Origin: Candidatus Oscillibacter pullicola
GTDB lineage: Bacteria; Bacillota; Clostridia; Oscillospirales; Oscillospiraceae
DNA length: 40,092 nucleotides
Direction of reading: 5' to 3'
NCBI GenBank assembly: GCA_019118935.1
Contig: DWXY01000127.1
Location: 1-40,092 of the forward strand
The notes below the pieces were generated by a model. That model did no database searches. It was not told the origin of the DNA and worked only from the letters and a program-made list of their open reading frames with translations. Within the stretch, counting starts at the first letter, position 1, and every line of letters begins with the position of its first letter. Shown in pieces: positions 18,402 through 26,878 of the stretch. Both the position numbers and the translations under genes were made by a program.

Positions 18402-18953
18402 TTGGAGATCAACGCAGTGGTATCGGAGAACGCCCGGCGGCTCCGGGAGGAGAAGCGGCTGACGCTGGAGGAGGCCGCACGGCTGACGGGGGTGTCCCGC
18501 AGCATGCTGGCCCAGATTGAGAAGGGGGACGTGAACCCCACCATCTCCATGGTGTGGAAGATCGCCAACGGCTACCGGGTGTCCTTCACCTCCCTGGTGG
18601 AGCCGGTCCGGCAGCGGCCGGTGCTGCTGCGGGCGGCGGCCGCGCCGGCGCTGGAGGAGGACGGGGGGCGGTACCGGAACTATCCGGTGTTCCCCTTTGA
18701 CGAGGAGCGGGGGTTCGAGACGTACCGCATCGTCATCCAGCCCGGCGGCAGTCTGGAGGCCCAGCCCCACCTGCCGGGGGCGGAGGAGTATGTGACCGTC
18801 TTCGCCGGGGAGGCGGAGATCGGCCTGCCGGAGGAGACGTACCGGCTGGAGACCGGCGACTCCATGCGGTTCCCGGCGGACCAGCCCCACAGCTACCGCA
18901 ACCCGGGGGCGGAGGAGGCCCGGCTGAGCATGCTGATCTGGTACAGAGGATAA
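18402..18953 (+). CDS. XRE-family transcriptional regulator with cupin domain
   Basis: 'LTLEEAARLTGVSRSMLAQIEKGDVNPTISMVWKIANGYRVSFTSLVEP' and cupin 'GAEEYVTVFAGEAEIGLPEETYRLETGDSMRFPADQPHSYRNPG'. TTG start at 18402 favoured by RBS; ATG 18354 is the alternative. Confidence 0.92.
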   Translation: MEINAVVSENARRLREEKRLTLEEAARLTGVSRSMLAQIEKGDVNPTISMVWKIANGYRVSFTSLVEPVRQRPVLLRAAAAPALEEDGGRYRNYPVFPFDEERGFETYRIVIQPGGSLEAQPHLPGAEEYVTVFAGEAEIGLPEETYRLETGDSMRFPADQPHSYRNPGAEEARLSMLIWYRG

Positions 18954-18958
18954 CAGAA

Positions 18959-18982
18959 GGCCCGGACCATCAGGTCCGGGCC
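18959..18982. terminator. Hairpin terminator
   Basis: GGCCCGGACC-ATCA-GGTCCGGGCC. Confidence 0.65.
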
Positions 18983-18991
18983 GTGTGCGTT

Positions 18992-19477
18992 TCAGGAGGC
19001 AGAAGACCGGCTCCGCCGTCCCCACCAGAACCCTAAGGAGAACAGCACCGCCAGCAGCACCAGAGAGATGGCGGTGGCCGCCGTCGTCTCCGGCGTGCCC
19101 CAGTCGCTGCCCGCGAAGGGCCACACCAGCCGGAAGGCGGGGGAGAACAGGGGCCCGGCCGGATACTGCCCCAAGCCGGACAGCAGAAGGCTCCGGGCCT
19201 CGTCGGTGACAAACCAGAACTGCCACACGTACAGGGCGAAGCTCACCAGGCTGGGCCACTGGGTCAGCAGCAGGCAGGCGGGATATCCCAGCCCGGAGCG
19301 GCCACACCGCCGCCCCAGCCACAGGCAGAACACGATGGCCGCCGGGGCCTGGATATAAAAGGCCAGCGTCAGCAGGAACGCCGGGCCGCCGGTCAGGGAC
19401 ACAGCCATCAGATGGTTGCAAAGCCAGCCCCAGAGGCCGGGCACCAGAGAGAGCAGCAGAAGCTTCCAGGTCTTCAT
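18992..19477 (-). CDS. Hypothetical membrane protein
   Basis: Several hydrophobic segments; start at MKTWKLLLLS. Confidence 0.75.
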   Translation of the reverse strand: MKTWKLLLLSLVPGLWGWLCNHLMAVSLTGGPAFLLTLAFYIQAPAAIVFCLWLGRRCGRSGLGYPACLLLTQWPSLVSFALYVWQFWFVTDEARSLLLSGLGQYPAGPLFSPAFRLVWPFAGSDWGTPETTAATAISLVLLAVLFSLGFWWGRRSRSSAS

Positions 19478-19534
19478 GCAGGCACGCTCCTTTCCAAAAA
19501 GGGCGCTGTTTCTTGCAAACAGCGCCCTCATGGT

Positions 19535-21226
19535 TCACTCCATGGAGATGATATAGTAGTACACAGGCTGCCCGCCGGAGAGGACAGCCACCTCCGCCTC
19601 CGGGCACAGCTCCTCAAACAGGGCCCCGGCCTTCTGGGCGTCCGCCTCCTGCACATCCTCGCCGAAGTACAGGGAGATGAAGGAGGCCTTTCGCCCGGCG
19701 GCGTCCTCCGCCAGCTTGTGGAGCAGCGTGTCCAGAGAGCCGTCCGTGCCGAAGAGCTTGCCCTCCTCCAGGGCCAGATAATCGCCCTCTTTGATGGCGA
19801 AGCCGTCAAAGTCGGAGTCCCGGGCGGCGTAGGTGATCTGGGCCGTGGTGACGGAGCTGAGGCAGTCCGTCATGGCGTCGGTGATGCTCTGCGCGTCCGG
19901 CGCGTCGAAGTCCACGTTCATCATGGCGGTGATGCCCTGGGGCACGGTCTTGGTGGGGATCACCACCACCTGCTTCTCCGTCAGGGCGGCGCACTGCTGG
20001 GCGGCCATGATGATGTTGCCGTTGTTGGGCAGGACGAACACCGTCTCCGCCGGGATCTTGTTCACGCCCTCCAGAATGCTCTCGGTGGAGGGATTCATGG
20101 TCTGCCCGCCGGACACCACGCCGTCGGCCCCCAGGTCCCGGAACACGGCGGCCAGGCCGTCCCCGGCGCACACCGCCAGAAAGCCGTAGGGCTTCTCCGG
20201 CGCCGCCACGGCGGGCGCTTCTTCCGCGGGGGCGGACTCCAGCTCCGCCTCCACCGCGTCCAGGTCGTCGGTGCTCTGGACGTGCTTGCCCGCGGCCAGG
20301 TCGTCCGCCTGGGTCCGCATGTTCTCGATCTTGGCCAGCTCCAGCGTGCCGTACTTCTGGGCCTCGTTCAGGGCGTTGCCGGGGATGTTGGTGTGGACGT
20401 GGACCTTGAAGGCCTCGTCGTCCTCGCCGATCACCAGGCTGTCGCCGATGCTGTTGAGATACGTCCGCAGGGGCTCCAGGGAGATGTCGGCCATGGCCTT
20501 GCGGACGATGAACACCGTGTCGAAGGCGAAGGTGATGTCCTCCGCCGCCATGGCGGCGAAGTCCGCCTTCTCCTCCTTGGGCTCGCCTGTCTCCGTCTCC
20601 GGCATGGGCTCGCCCCGCAGCTCCGCCAGCATGCCGTCCAGGATCAGGAGATAGCCCTTGCCGCCGGCGTCCACCACGCCGGCTTTTTTCAGCACCGGGT
20701 TCATCTCCGTGGTCTGGGAGAGGGTGGCGTAGCCCATCCGGATGGCGTCCGCCAGGACCTTCTCCAGGTCCGTCTCTCCGGCGGCGGCCGTGTCCACCGC
20801 CTGCTTGGCGGCAAGACGCGAGACGGTGAGCACCGTGCCCTCGGCGGGCTTCATCACGGCCTTGTAGGCGGCGGAGACGCCCTCCTGCATGGCGGCGGCG
20901 AAGGCGGCGGCGTCCGCAGTCTCCCGGCCCTTCAGGGCCTTGGACAGGCCCCGGAACAGCAGGGAGAGGATGACGCCGGAGTTGCCCCGGGCCCCCCGCA
21001 GCAGGGCGGAGGCGGTGACGGAGGCCGCCTGGTCCACGGTGGCGGGCTCGCTCTTGCGCAGCTCCGTCACGGCGGTGCCGATGGTCATGGACATATTGGT
21101 ACCCGTGTCTCCGTCAGGCACGGGGAAGACGTTCAGGTCGTTGATGGCCTGCTTCTGGGCCGTGATGACGGCCGCGCCGTGGAGCACCATCCGCTTGAAC
21201 AGTGCGCCGGTGATTTGTTCGTTCAT
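19535..21226 (-). CDS. fakA: DAK2-domain protein, fatty acid kinase catalytic subunit-like (YloV/FakA)
   Basis: 'INDLNVFPVPDGDTGTNMSMTI', 'LLRGARGNSGVILSLLFRGLSKAL', 'GVVDAGGKGYLLILDGM', 'KVHVHTNIPGNAL'. Confidence 0.93.
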   Translation of the reverse strand: MNEQITGALFKRMVLHGAAVITAQKQAINDLNVFPVPDGDTGTNMSMTIGTAVTELRKSEPATVDQAASVTASALLRGARGNSGVILSLLFRGLSKALKGRETADAAAFAAAMQEGVSAAYKAVMKPAEGTVLTVSRLAAKQAVDTAAAGETDLEKVLADAIRMGYATLSQTTEMNPVLKKAGVVDAGGKGYLLILDGMLAELRGEPMPETETGEPKEEKADFAAMAAEDITFAFDTVFIVRKAMADISLEPLRTYLNSIGDSLVIGEDDEAFKVHVHTNIPGNALNEAQKYGTLELAKIENMRTQADDLAAGKHVQSTDDLDAVEAELESAPAEEAPAVAAPEKPYGFLAVCAGDGLAAVFRDLGADGVVSGGQTMNPSTESILEGVNKIPAETVFVLPNNGNIIMAAQQCAALTEKQVVVIPTKTVPQGITAMMNVDFDAPDAQSITDAMTDCLSSVTTAQITYAARDSDFDGFAIKEGDYLALEEGKLFGTDGSLDTLLHKLAEDAAGRKASFISLYFGEDVQEADAQKAGALFEELCPEAEVAVLSGGQPVYYYIISME

Positions 21227-21242
21227 CTGTCTCGTTCCTCCC

Positions 21243-21593
21243 TCACAGGGTCATGGAATCCACACACACGTCCACGTCCTTGACGGTGACGCCGGTGTTC
21301 CGGGTGACGACATAGCGCACTTCATTCATGATGGAGCGGCAGACCGCGGGGAGATTGACGCCGTTCTCCACGATGATGTGGAGTTCGATGGAGATGGAGT
21401 TGTCGTCGTGATAGGTGATGCTGACGCCCTTGCTCATGGCCTCCCGGCGCAGCAGGTGCACCAGGCCGTCCGTCATGGAGCGGTAAGCCATGCCCTTGAC
21501 GCCGAAGCAGTTGGTGGCCGCCATGCCGGTGATGTTGGAGAAGACGGCGCTGCTGACAGAGATGTCGCCGTGATCAGACTTGAATTGAATCAT
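21243..21593 (-). CDS. Asp23/Gls24 family protein (YloU-like)
   Basis: 'GDISVSSAVFSNITGMAATNCFGVKGMA', 'LHIIVENGVNLPAVCRSIMNEVRYVVTRNTGVTVKDVDVCVDSM'; adjacent to fakA as in many Firmicutes. Confidence 0.93.
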   Translation of the reverse strand: MIQFKSDHGDISVSSAVFSNITGMAATNCFGVKGMAYRSMTDGLVHLLRREAMSKGVSITYHDDNSISIELHIIVENGVNLPAVCRSIMNEVRYVVTRNTGVTVKDVDVCVDSMTL

Positions 21594-21852
21594 GAGAACG
21601 TCCTTTCTTTCCCAGGAGTTTGGCACGAAGGGCGGCGGGCCGCCTGCTCTGGACAGCCGCTGTCCACAGCCTGTACTTTGAGAATCTTATTATATACGAT
21701 TCTCCGTGAAAGTACAAGTCTAAAAAAGACCCGGCTCCGGCGCGGAAAGCTATTGAAATCTTCCGCCGCTTGCCGTAAAATAGACAAATCACGGGGTTTT
21801 TCGGAAACTGGCGGCCGCAGGCCGCCGACCGGAGGAGAGAGGGGGCGACCCA

Positions 21853-22752
21853 ATGAAAAACAAGGGCCCGCTGTATGTGCTGACCTGCTATGTCATCTGG
21901 GGCCTGCTGCCCATCTTCTGGAAGCTGCTGGCCCAGGTGGATTCTCTATATGTGCTGGCCAGCCGCATCGTGTGGTCCATGGTGCTCACCGGGGGCATCC
22001 TGCTGCTGCGGCGGGACCGGCTGGCCGGTGTGCGGGCTGCGTTCCGGGACCGGAGAGAGTGGGGGCTGCTGGCCGCCGCGGGCTGCGTGGTCTGCGTCAA
22101 CTGGGGCGTCTACATCTGGGCGGTGGCCAACGGGCACATGATCGACTCCAGCCTGGCCTACTATATGAATCCCATCCTGGCGATCCTGCTGGGGACGGTC
22201 CTGTTCCGGGAGCGGCTGACAAAGCTCCAGTGGCTGGCGGTGGCGGTGACCTTCGCGGGACTGGTGATCACCGTCATCCGCTACCGGCAGATCCCCTGGA
22301 TCGCCCTGGTGATCGGCGGCAGCTTTGCCGTTTACGGGGCGCTGAAGAAGCGGGTCCGGTCCGACGCGGCGGTCTCCACCTTTGTGGAGACGCTGACCCT
22401 GGCGCCCTTTGCCCTGGTGCTGATCTTCTGGATGGAGGCCCACGGCACCGGCGCCGCCGGGGTCCTCTCCGGGTGGCAGTGGCTGCTGCTGCCGGTGTCC
22501 GGCGTGGTGACCACTGTGCCGCTGATGTTCTTCGCCGCCGGCATGAAGACCACGCCCATGACCCTCTCCGGCATTCTGATGTATATCAATCCCACCATGC
22601 AGCTGCTGCTGTCCGTGGCGCTGTATGGGGAGGCATTCACCGCCACCCACGCCATTTTGTTCGGCTTCGTCTGGACGGGGCTGATCCTGTACCTGATCTC
22701 CGGCGCCCGCGAGAGCCGGAGACACCGAGAGGAGGAAACGCCATGCGCGTGA
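21853..22752 (+). CDS. rarD: EamA/RarD family transporter
   Basis: 'KGPLYVLTCYVIWGLLPIFWKLLAQVDSLYVLASRIVWSMV', 'NWGVYIWAVANGHMIDSSLAYYMNPILAILLGTVLFRERLT'. Confidence 0.95.
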   Translation: MKNKGPLYVLTCYVIWGLLPIFWKLLAQVDSLYVLASRIVWSMVLTGGILLLRRDRLAGVRAAFRDRREWGLLAAAGCVVCVNWGVYIWAVANGHMIDSSLAYYMNPILAILLGTVLFRERLTKLQWLAVAVTFAGLVITVIRYRQIPWIALVIGGSFAVYGALKKRVRSDAAVSTFVETLTLAPFALVLIFWMEAHGTGAAGVLSGWQWLLLPVSGVVTTVPLMFFAAGMKTTPMTLSGILMYINPTMQLLLSVALYGEAFTATHAILFGFVWTGLILYLISGARESRRHREEETPCA

Positions 22753-23306
22753 TTACCGGCACTGCCCGCGGCCGCCGGCTGAAGGAGCTGGAGGGAATGG
22801 AGACCCGCCCCACCACCGACCGGGTGAAGGAGGGGCTCTTCAGCGCTCTGCAGTTCGACATCGAGGGGCGCCGGGTGCTGGACCTGTTCGCCGGCACCGG
22901 CCAGCTGGGCATCGAGTGCCTCAGCCGGGGGGCTGCCTCCGCCGTGTTCGTGGACCGGCGGGCCGACGCAGTGAAGCTGATCCGGGAGAATTTGAAGCTG
23001 ACAGAGCTCCAGGACCGGGCCCGGGTGGTGGCGGGGGACTCCATGGAGTTCCTGCGGTCGCTGCGGGAGCGGTTCGACATCGTGTTTTTGGACCCGCCCT
23101 ATGCCGCGGGGCTGCTGGAGCCCGCCGTCGCCCATCTGACAGCGTTTGACATTCTCAATCCCCATGGTATAATTGTGGCAGAACACCCGGCGGACCGGAG
23201 CCTTCCGGCGCCTGCGGCGCCCTACCGGGTGCACCGCACCTACCGCTACGGCAGGATCGCCCTGACGCTGATCCGCCGGGGCGGAGACCAAGAAAACGAG
23301 GAATGA
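22743..23306 (+). CDS. rsmD: 16S rRNA (guanine(966)-N(2))-methyltransferase
   Basis: 'MRVITGTARGRRLKELEGMETRPTTDRVKEGLFSALQFDIEGRRVLDLFAGTGQLGIECLSRGA', catalytic 'DPPY'. Confidence 0.96.
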   Translation: MRVITGTARGRRLKELEGMETRPTTDRVKEGLFSALQFDIEGRRVLDLFAGTGQLGIECLSRGAASAVFVDRRADAVKLIRENLKLTELQDRARVVAGDSMEFLRSLRERFDIVFLDPPYAAGLLEPAVAHLTAFDILNPHGIIVAEHPADRSLPAPAAPYRVHRTYRYGRIALTLIRRGGDQENEE

Positions 23307-23311
23307 CCCCC

Positions 23312-23803
23312 ATGAGAACAGCGATTTGCTCCGGCTCTTTCGACCCCATCACCCTGGGGCATTTGGATATCATCCGGCGGGCGGCCGCCTGCTTTGACCG
23401 GGTCTGCGTCTGCGTCAGCCCCAACGCTGAAAAGCGAAACCAGATGTTCACACCGGAGCAGAAGCTCCAGCTGGTGCGGACGGCGGTGGCGGACCTGCCC
23501 AATGTGGAGGCGGAGCTGTGGCCGGGCCTGCTGGCGGACTTCGCGGTGCGGCACCACGCCTCCGCCATCGTTCGGGGCGTGCGCAACACCACGGACTTTG
23601 ATATGGAATATCAGATGGCCCTCATCAACCGGGGGATCCATCCGGAGCTGGAGACGCTGCTGCTGCCCGCCAGCGCGGCGTATCAGCACTTCAGCTCCTC
23701 CATGGCCCGGGAGATGATCCGCTATCACCAGCCGCTGGAAAACTATTTACCCGCGTCCATCGTGCCTCTGGTGCGGGAGATGACGGAAAAGAAGGAAGGA
23801 TGA
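23312..23803 (+). CDS. coaD: Pantetheine-phosphate adenylyltransferase
   Basis: 'TAICSGSFDPITLGHLDIIRRAAACFDRV', 'VRGVRNTTDFDMEYQMALINR', 'SSSMAREM'. Confidence 0.97.
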   Translation: MRTAICSGSFDPITLGHLDIIRRAAACFDRVCVCVSPNAEKRNQMFTPEQKLQLVRTAVADLPNVEAELWPGLLADFAVRHHASAIVRGVRNTTDFDMEYQMALINRGIHPELETLLLPASAAYQHFSSSMAREMIRYHQPLENYLPASIVPLVREMTEKKEG

Positions 23804-23808
23804 GTCCC

Positions 23809-24336
23809 ATGGCAAATGATGTGAACCGTTTGATCGATATGCTGTACGAGCGGATCGAGGACGCCAAGTCCCCGGCCCTGAAACCCAACATGAGCATGGT
23901 GGACCGGGACGAGCTGCTGGATCTGCTGGACGAGCTGCGGGCCCAGCTGCCGGTGGAGATCAAGCGCGCTCAGGAGCTGCTCTCCGCCCGGGACAAGTTT
24001 GTGGAGGACGCCAAGCGGGACGTGGACCGGATGATGCGTCAGGCGGAGCTGGACGCCAAGACCAAGGTGTCCGACAGCGAGGTGCTCTATGCCGCCAAGG
24101 AGAAGGCCCGCCAGATGGTCGCCCGGGCGGAGGAGCGCTGCCGCCAGCTGTACCAGGTGACCAACGAGTACGCCGAGGACGCCCTGGCCCGCACGGAGGA
24201 GGCGGTGCAGATGGCGCTGGATGAGGTGAAGCAGCAGCGGGTGCGCTTCCGCAGCGCCTCCGCTGCCAAAATGCAGGAGCAGCGGGACAAGCTGGACGGC
24301 AGGACCCCGCCCCAGGAGGACAGCGGCGAGGAATGA
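23809..24336 (+). CDS. Conserved hypothetical coiled-coil protein (DivIVA/F-type-b-subunit-like helical rod)
   Basis: Long charged helix 'IKRAQELLSARDKFVEDAKRDVDRMMRQAELDAKTKVSDSEVLYAAKEKARQMVARAEERCRQLY'. Confidence 0.85.
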   Translation: MANDVNRLIDMLYERIEDAKSPALKPNMSMVDRDELLDLLDELRAQLPVEIKRAQELLSARDKFVEDAKRDVDRMMRQAELDAKTKVSDSEVLYAAKEKARQMVARAEERCRQLYQVTNEYAEDALARTEEAVQMALDEVKQQRVRFRSASAAKMQEQRDKLDGRTPPQEDSGEE

Positions 24337-24439
24337 TGCCGCTGGTCAACCGTAATCCTAAAAATTTGTGAAAAACGCCGAAGGATTTGGCGAAACTTTT
24401 TCGGAATGCTCTAGATGTTGCGGACAAAATAAAAAAAAG

Positions 24440-24479
24440 CACCCCATGGCACAAGTTCTTGCGTCATGGGGTGTTTTTT
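24440..24479 (+). terminator. Intrinsic terminator before the dcw cluster
   Basis: CACCCCATG(24440-24448)/CATGGGGTG(24465-24473) followed by TTTTTT. Confidence 0.9.
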
Positions 24480-24592
24480 ATTTTACGTAAACTTGTCAAA
24501 GGTCTGTCGAACATCTGTTTTAAAATGGCGATTTTGGCCGAAAAATGCCATAATTTGGCGTTCTCAGCGGCAGTTTTCCCGGAAAAAACTGC

Positions 24593-24658
24593 TTGCAATC
24601 CCAGCCAATTTCGCTTATACTCAGAGCATGTGGTGGGGAAAAGTGGGTAAAAGTAGAG
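24593..24658 (+). promoter_or_regulatory. Promoter and MraZ-box-like operator of the dcw cluster
   Basis: TTGCAA(24593-24598)-N17-TATACT(24616-24621); TGGGG-AAAAG-TGGGT-AAAAG-TAGAG (24634-24658), i.e. TGGGN repeats at 10-nt period. Confidence 0.8.
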
Positions 24659-24717
24659 ACTAAGTGCCAGAGAGAACCCATCCAGACCCAAAAATCGCGG
24701 GAAAGGGGGGATCAACC

Positions 24718-25161
24718 GTGGCCAGGCTGTTGGGAAAATCCAACAACAGCATCGACTCCAAGGGCCGTCTGGTGATCCCCTCCGCCATGCGGGAAGCCCT
24801 GGGCGACACGTTCTACATCACCATCGGCGCGGAGCACTGCCTGACCATCTACCCCCAGGCCAAGTGGGACCAGATGTCCGAGGAGATGGACGACCTCTCC
24901 TATACGGAGGCCCGGGCGCTGACGCTGCTGTACGCCAACGCCGTCCAGTGCGAGCCGGACGCCCAGGGACGGGTGCTGATCCCTGCCAGCCTCCGGGCCC
25001 ACGCGGGGCTGAAGAAGACCGCCACCATCGTGGGCCTCAACTCCTTCGCCGAAATCTGGGACGAGAAGACCTGGGCGGAGCGGGAGCAGCGGATGTTGGA
25101 GAGCGACGATATGGCCGCGGCCATGGATGCCCTGGCCCGCGTGCGGCGCAGCCGCGGGTGA
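24718..25161 (+). CDS. mraZ: Transcriptional regulator MraZ
   Basis: '[37 protein letters not shown]', second SpoVT/AbrB-like repeat '[37 protein letters not shown]'; GTG start. Confidence 0.96.
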   Translation: MARLLGKSNNSIDSKGRLVIPSAMREALGDTFYITIGAEHCLTIYPQAKWDQMSEEMDDLSYTEARALTLLYANAVQCEPDAQGRVLIPASLRAHAGLKKTATIVGLNSFAEIWDEKTWAEREQRMLESDDMAAAMDALARVRRSRG

Positions 25162-25167
25162 GCGCCG

Positions 25168-26112
25168 ATGGAATACACCCACAAGCCTGTTTTGCTGGAC
25201 GCCTGCATCCAGGCGCTGAACATCCGCCCCGACGGGATCTATGTGGACGGAACCCTGGGACGAGCCGGCCACTCTCGGGAGATCGCCAGACGGCTGACCA
25301 CCGGGCGGCTCATCTGCATCGACCGGGACCAGGCCGCCATCGATGCGGCGCAGGACCGTCTGGCCCACTGGCTGGACCGGGTGACACTGGTCCACAGCAA
25401 CTTTTCAGAATTGAAGGAGGTCCTGTCCCGGTGCGGCGTCAGCGGCGCCGATGGGATGCTCTTTGACCTGGGCGTGTCCTCTCCCCAGCTGGACGACGCC
25501 TCCCGGGGCTTCTCCTATATGCAGGACGCCCCGCTGGACATGCGGATGGACACCTCCGCGCCCCTGAGCGCCGCGGACATCGTGAACACCTGGAGCCAGG
25601 AGGAGCTGCGGCGCATCCTGTTTGAATACGGCGAGGAGCGGTATGCCCCCGCCATTGCAAGAGCTATTGTCCGGGCGCGGGAGACCGCGCCTGTGAAGAC
25701 CACCCTGGAGCTGGTGGAGATCATCAAGGGCGCCATGCCCCCCGCGGCTCTGCGGGAGAAGCAGCACCCGGCCAAGCGGAGCTTTCAGGCCATCCGGATC
25801 GCCGTCAACGGCGAACTGGAGGCCCTGCCGCCCATGCTGCGGGCGGCGGTGGACGGGCTGAATCCCGGCGGCCGCCTGGCCGTCATCACCTTCCACTCCC
25901 TGGAGGACCGGATCGTCAAGCGGACCTTGGCGGAGCTGGCCCGGGGATGCGTCTGCCCGCCGGAGTTTCCGGTGTGCGTGTGCGGCAGGAAGCCCCAGGT
26001 GCGGCTGGTGACCCGCAAGCCCATCACGGCGGACGGCGCGGAGCTGGAGGAGAATCCAAGGGCCCGCAGCGCCAAGCTGCGGGTGGCGGAAAAGTGCGGC
26101 TTTGACCTTTGA
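25168..26112 (+). CDS. rsmH: 16S rRNA (cytosine(1402)-N(4))-methyltransferase
   Basis: 'HKPVLLDACIQALNIRPDGIYVDGTLGRAGHSREIA', 'DLGVSSPQLDDASRGFSYMQDAPLDMRMD', 'VITFHSLEDRIVKR'. Confidence 0.98.
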   Translation: MEYTHKPVLLDACIQALNIRPDGIYVDGTLGRAGHSREIARRLTTGRLICIDRDQAAIDAAQDRLAHWLDRVTLVHSNFSELKEVLSRCGVSGADGMLFDLGVSSPQLDDASRGFSYMQDAPLDMRMDTSAPLSAADIVNTWSQEELRRILFEYGEERYAPAIARAIVRARETAPVKTTLELVEIIKGAMPPAALREKQHPAKRSFQAIRIAVNGELEALPPMLRAAVDGLNPGGRLAVITFHSLEDRIVKRTLAELARGCVCPPEFPVCVCGRKPQVRLVTRKPITADGAELEENPRARSAKLRVAEKCGFDL

Positions 26113-26164
26113 CCACGCCGGGACCACCCGGCATCCATGTGTGTGAGAACGGCTCCGCGCCGGT

Positions 26165-26761
26165 ATGGCGGAGCAAAAGGAGGGACCTTCTTTGGCAGCA
26201 GCGCGGGAACTGCGGTACAACAGCCGCAGCGCGGTATATGGAGACTTGGCGTACGACCTGGACCGGGAAGTCCGGGAGCGCGCCCTCCGGCACGCCGGAG
26301 AGGCTCCCCGGCACCAGCCGGCGGCGGAGGCCGCCCCCAAGGCAAAGCCCCGGGTGCGCAGCCTGTCCAAGGCGCAGGTGCGCCAGCGGCAGAAGGTGTC
26401 CGTCCTCTCCGTTCTGGGCGTGGGCGCGGCCATCGGCCTGGCGGTGATGGTGCTGATGGGCTACATCCAGCTGACGATCATCTCCGACGAGGTGGTGTCC
26501 CTCCAGAACCAGCTGGAGGAGCTGCAGACGGAGAATGTCACGCTCACCGCCCAGCACGAGCAGATGTTCGACCTGGCCACCGTGAAAGAGGTGGCGGAGG
26601 CGGCGGGCATGAGCAAGCCCAGCAGCAGCCAGATCTATTACATCGACCTGTCGGAGGGCGACAGTGCCGTGGTCTATCAGCAGGAGGAGTCCAATCTGCT
26701 CAGCCGTTTGCTGACCTCGCTGAACCACGGGATCTACGCCGTGGTGGAATATTTCGAGTGA
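26165..26761 (+). CDS. FtsL-like septum-formation protein (single TM, coiled coil)
   Basis: TM 'VLSVLGVGAAIGLAVMVLMGYIQL' then coiled coil 'ISDEVVSLQNQLEELQTENVTLTAQHEQ'; position between rsmH and the PBP gene. Confidence 0.85.
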   Translation: MAEQKEGPSLAAARELRYNSRSAVYGDLAYDLDREVRERALRHAGEAPRHQPAAEAAPKAKPRVRSLSKAQVRQRQKVSVLSVLGVGAAIGLAVMVLMGYIQLTIISDEVVSLQNQLEELQTENVTLTAQHEQMFDLATVKEVAEAAGMSKPSSSQIYYIDLSEGDSAVVYQQEESNLLSRLLTSLNHGIYAVVEYFE

Positions 26762-26790
26762 CGGCCGCACTATAATGAAGCGAACGGTGG

Positions 26791-26817
26791 GGAGTAAGAA
26801 GGGGGCCTTCTTACTCC
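26791..26817. terminator. Perfect 12-bp hairpin between ftsL-like and PBP genes (attenuator candidate)
   Basis: GGAGTAAGAAGG-GGG-CCTTCTTACTCC then TTGCTTTGG. Confidence 0.65.
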
Positions 26818-26878
26818 TTGCTTTGGTATTGCGTATGGACGGGGGAAGCAGTCCCGGCGTTCCGAAAGGAGAACAGGC

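Noticed and set aside
19412-21283. 623-aa plus-strand ORF
   Set aside because: Antisense to fakA; no recognisable domain.
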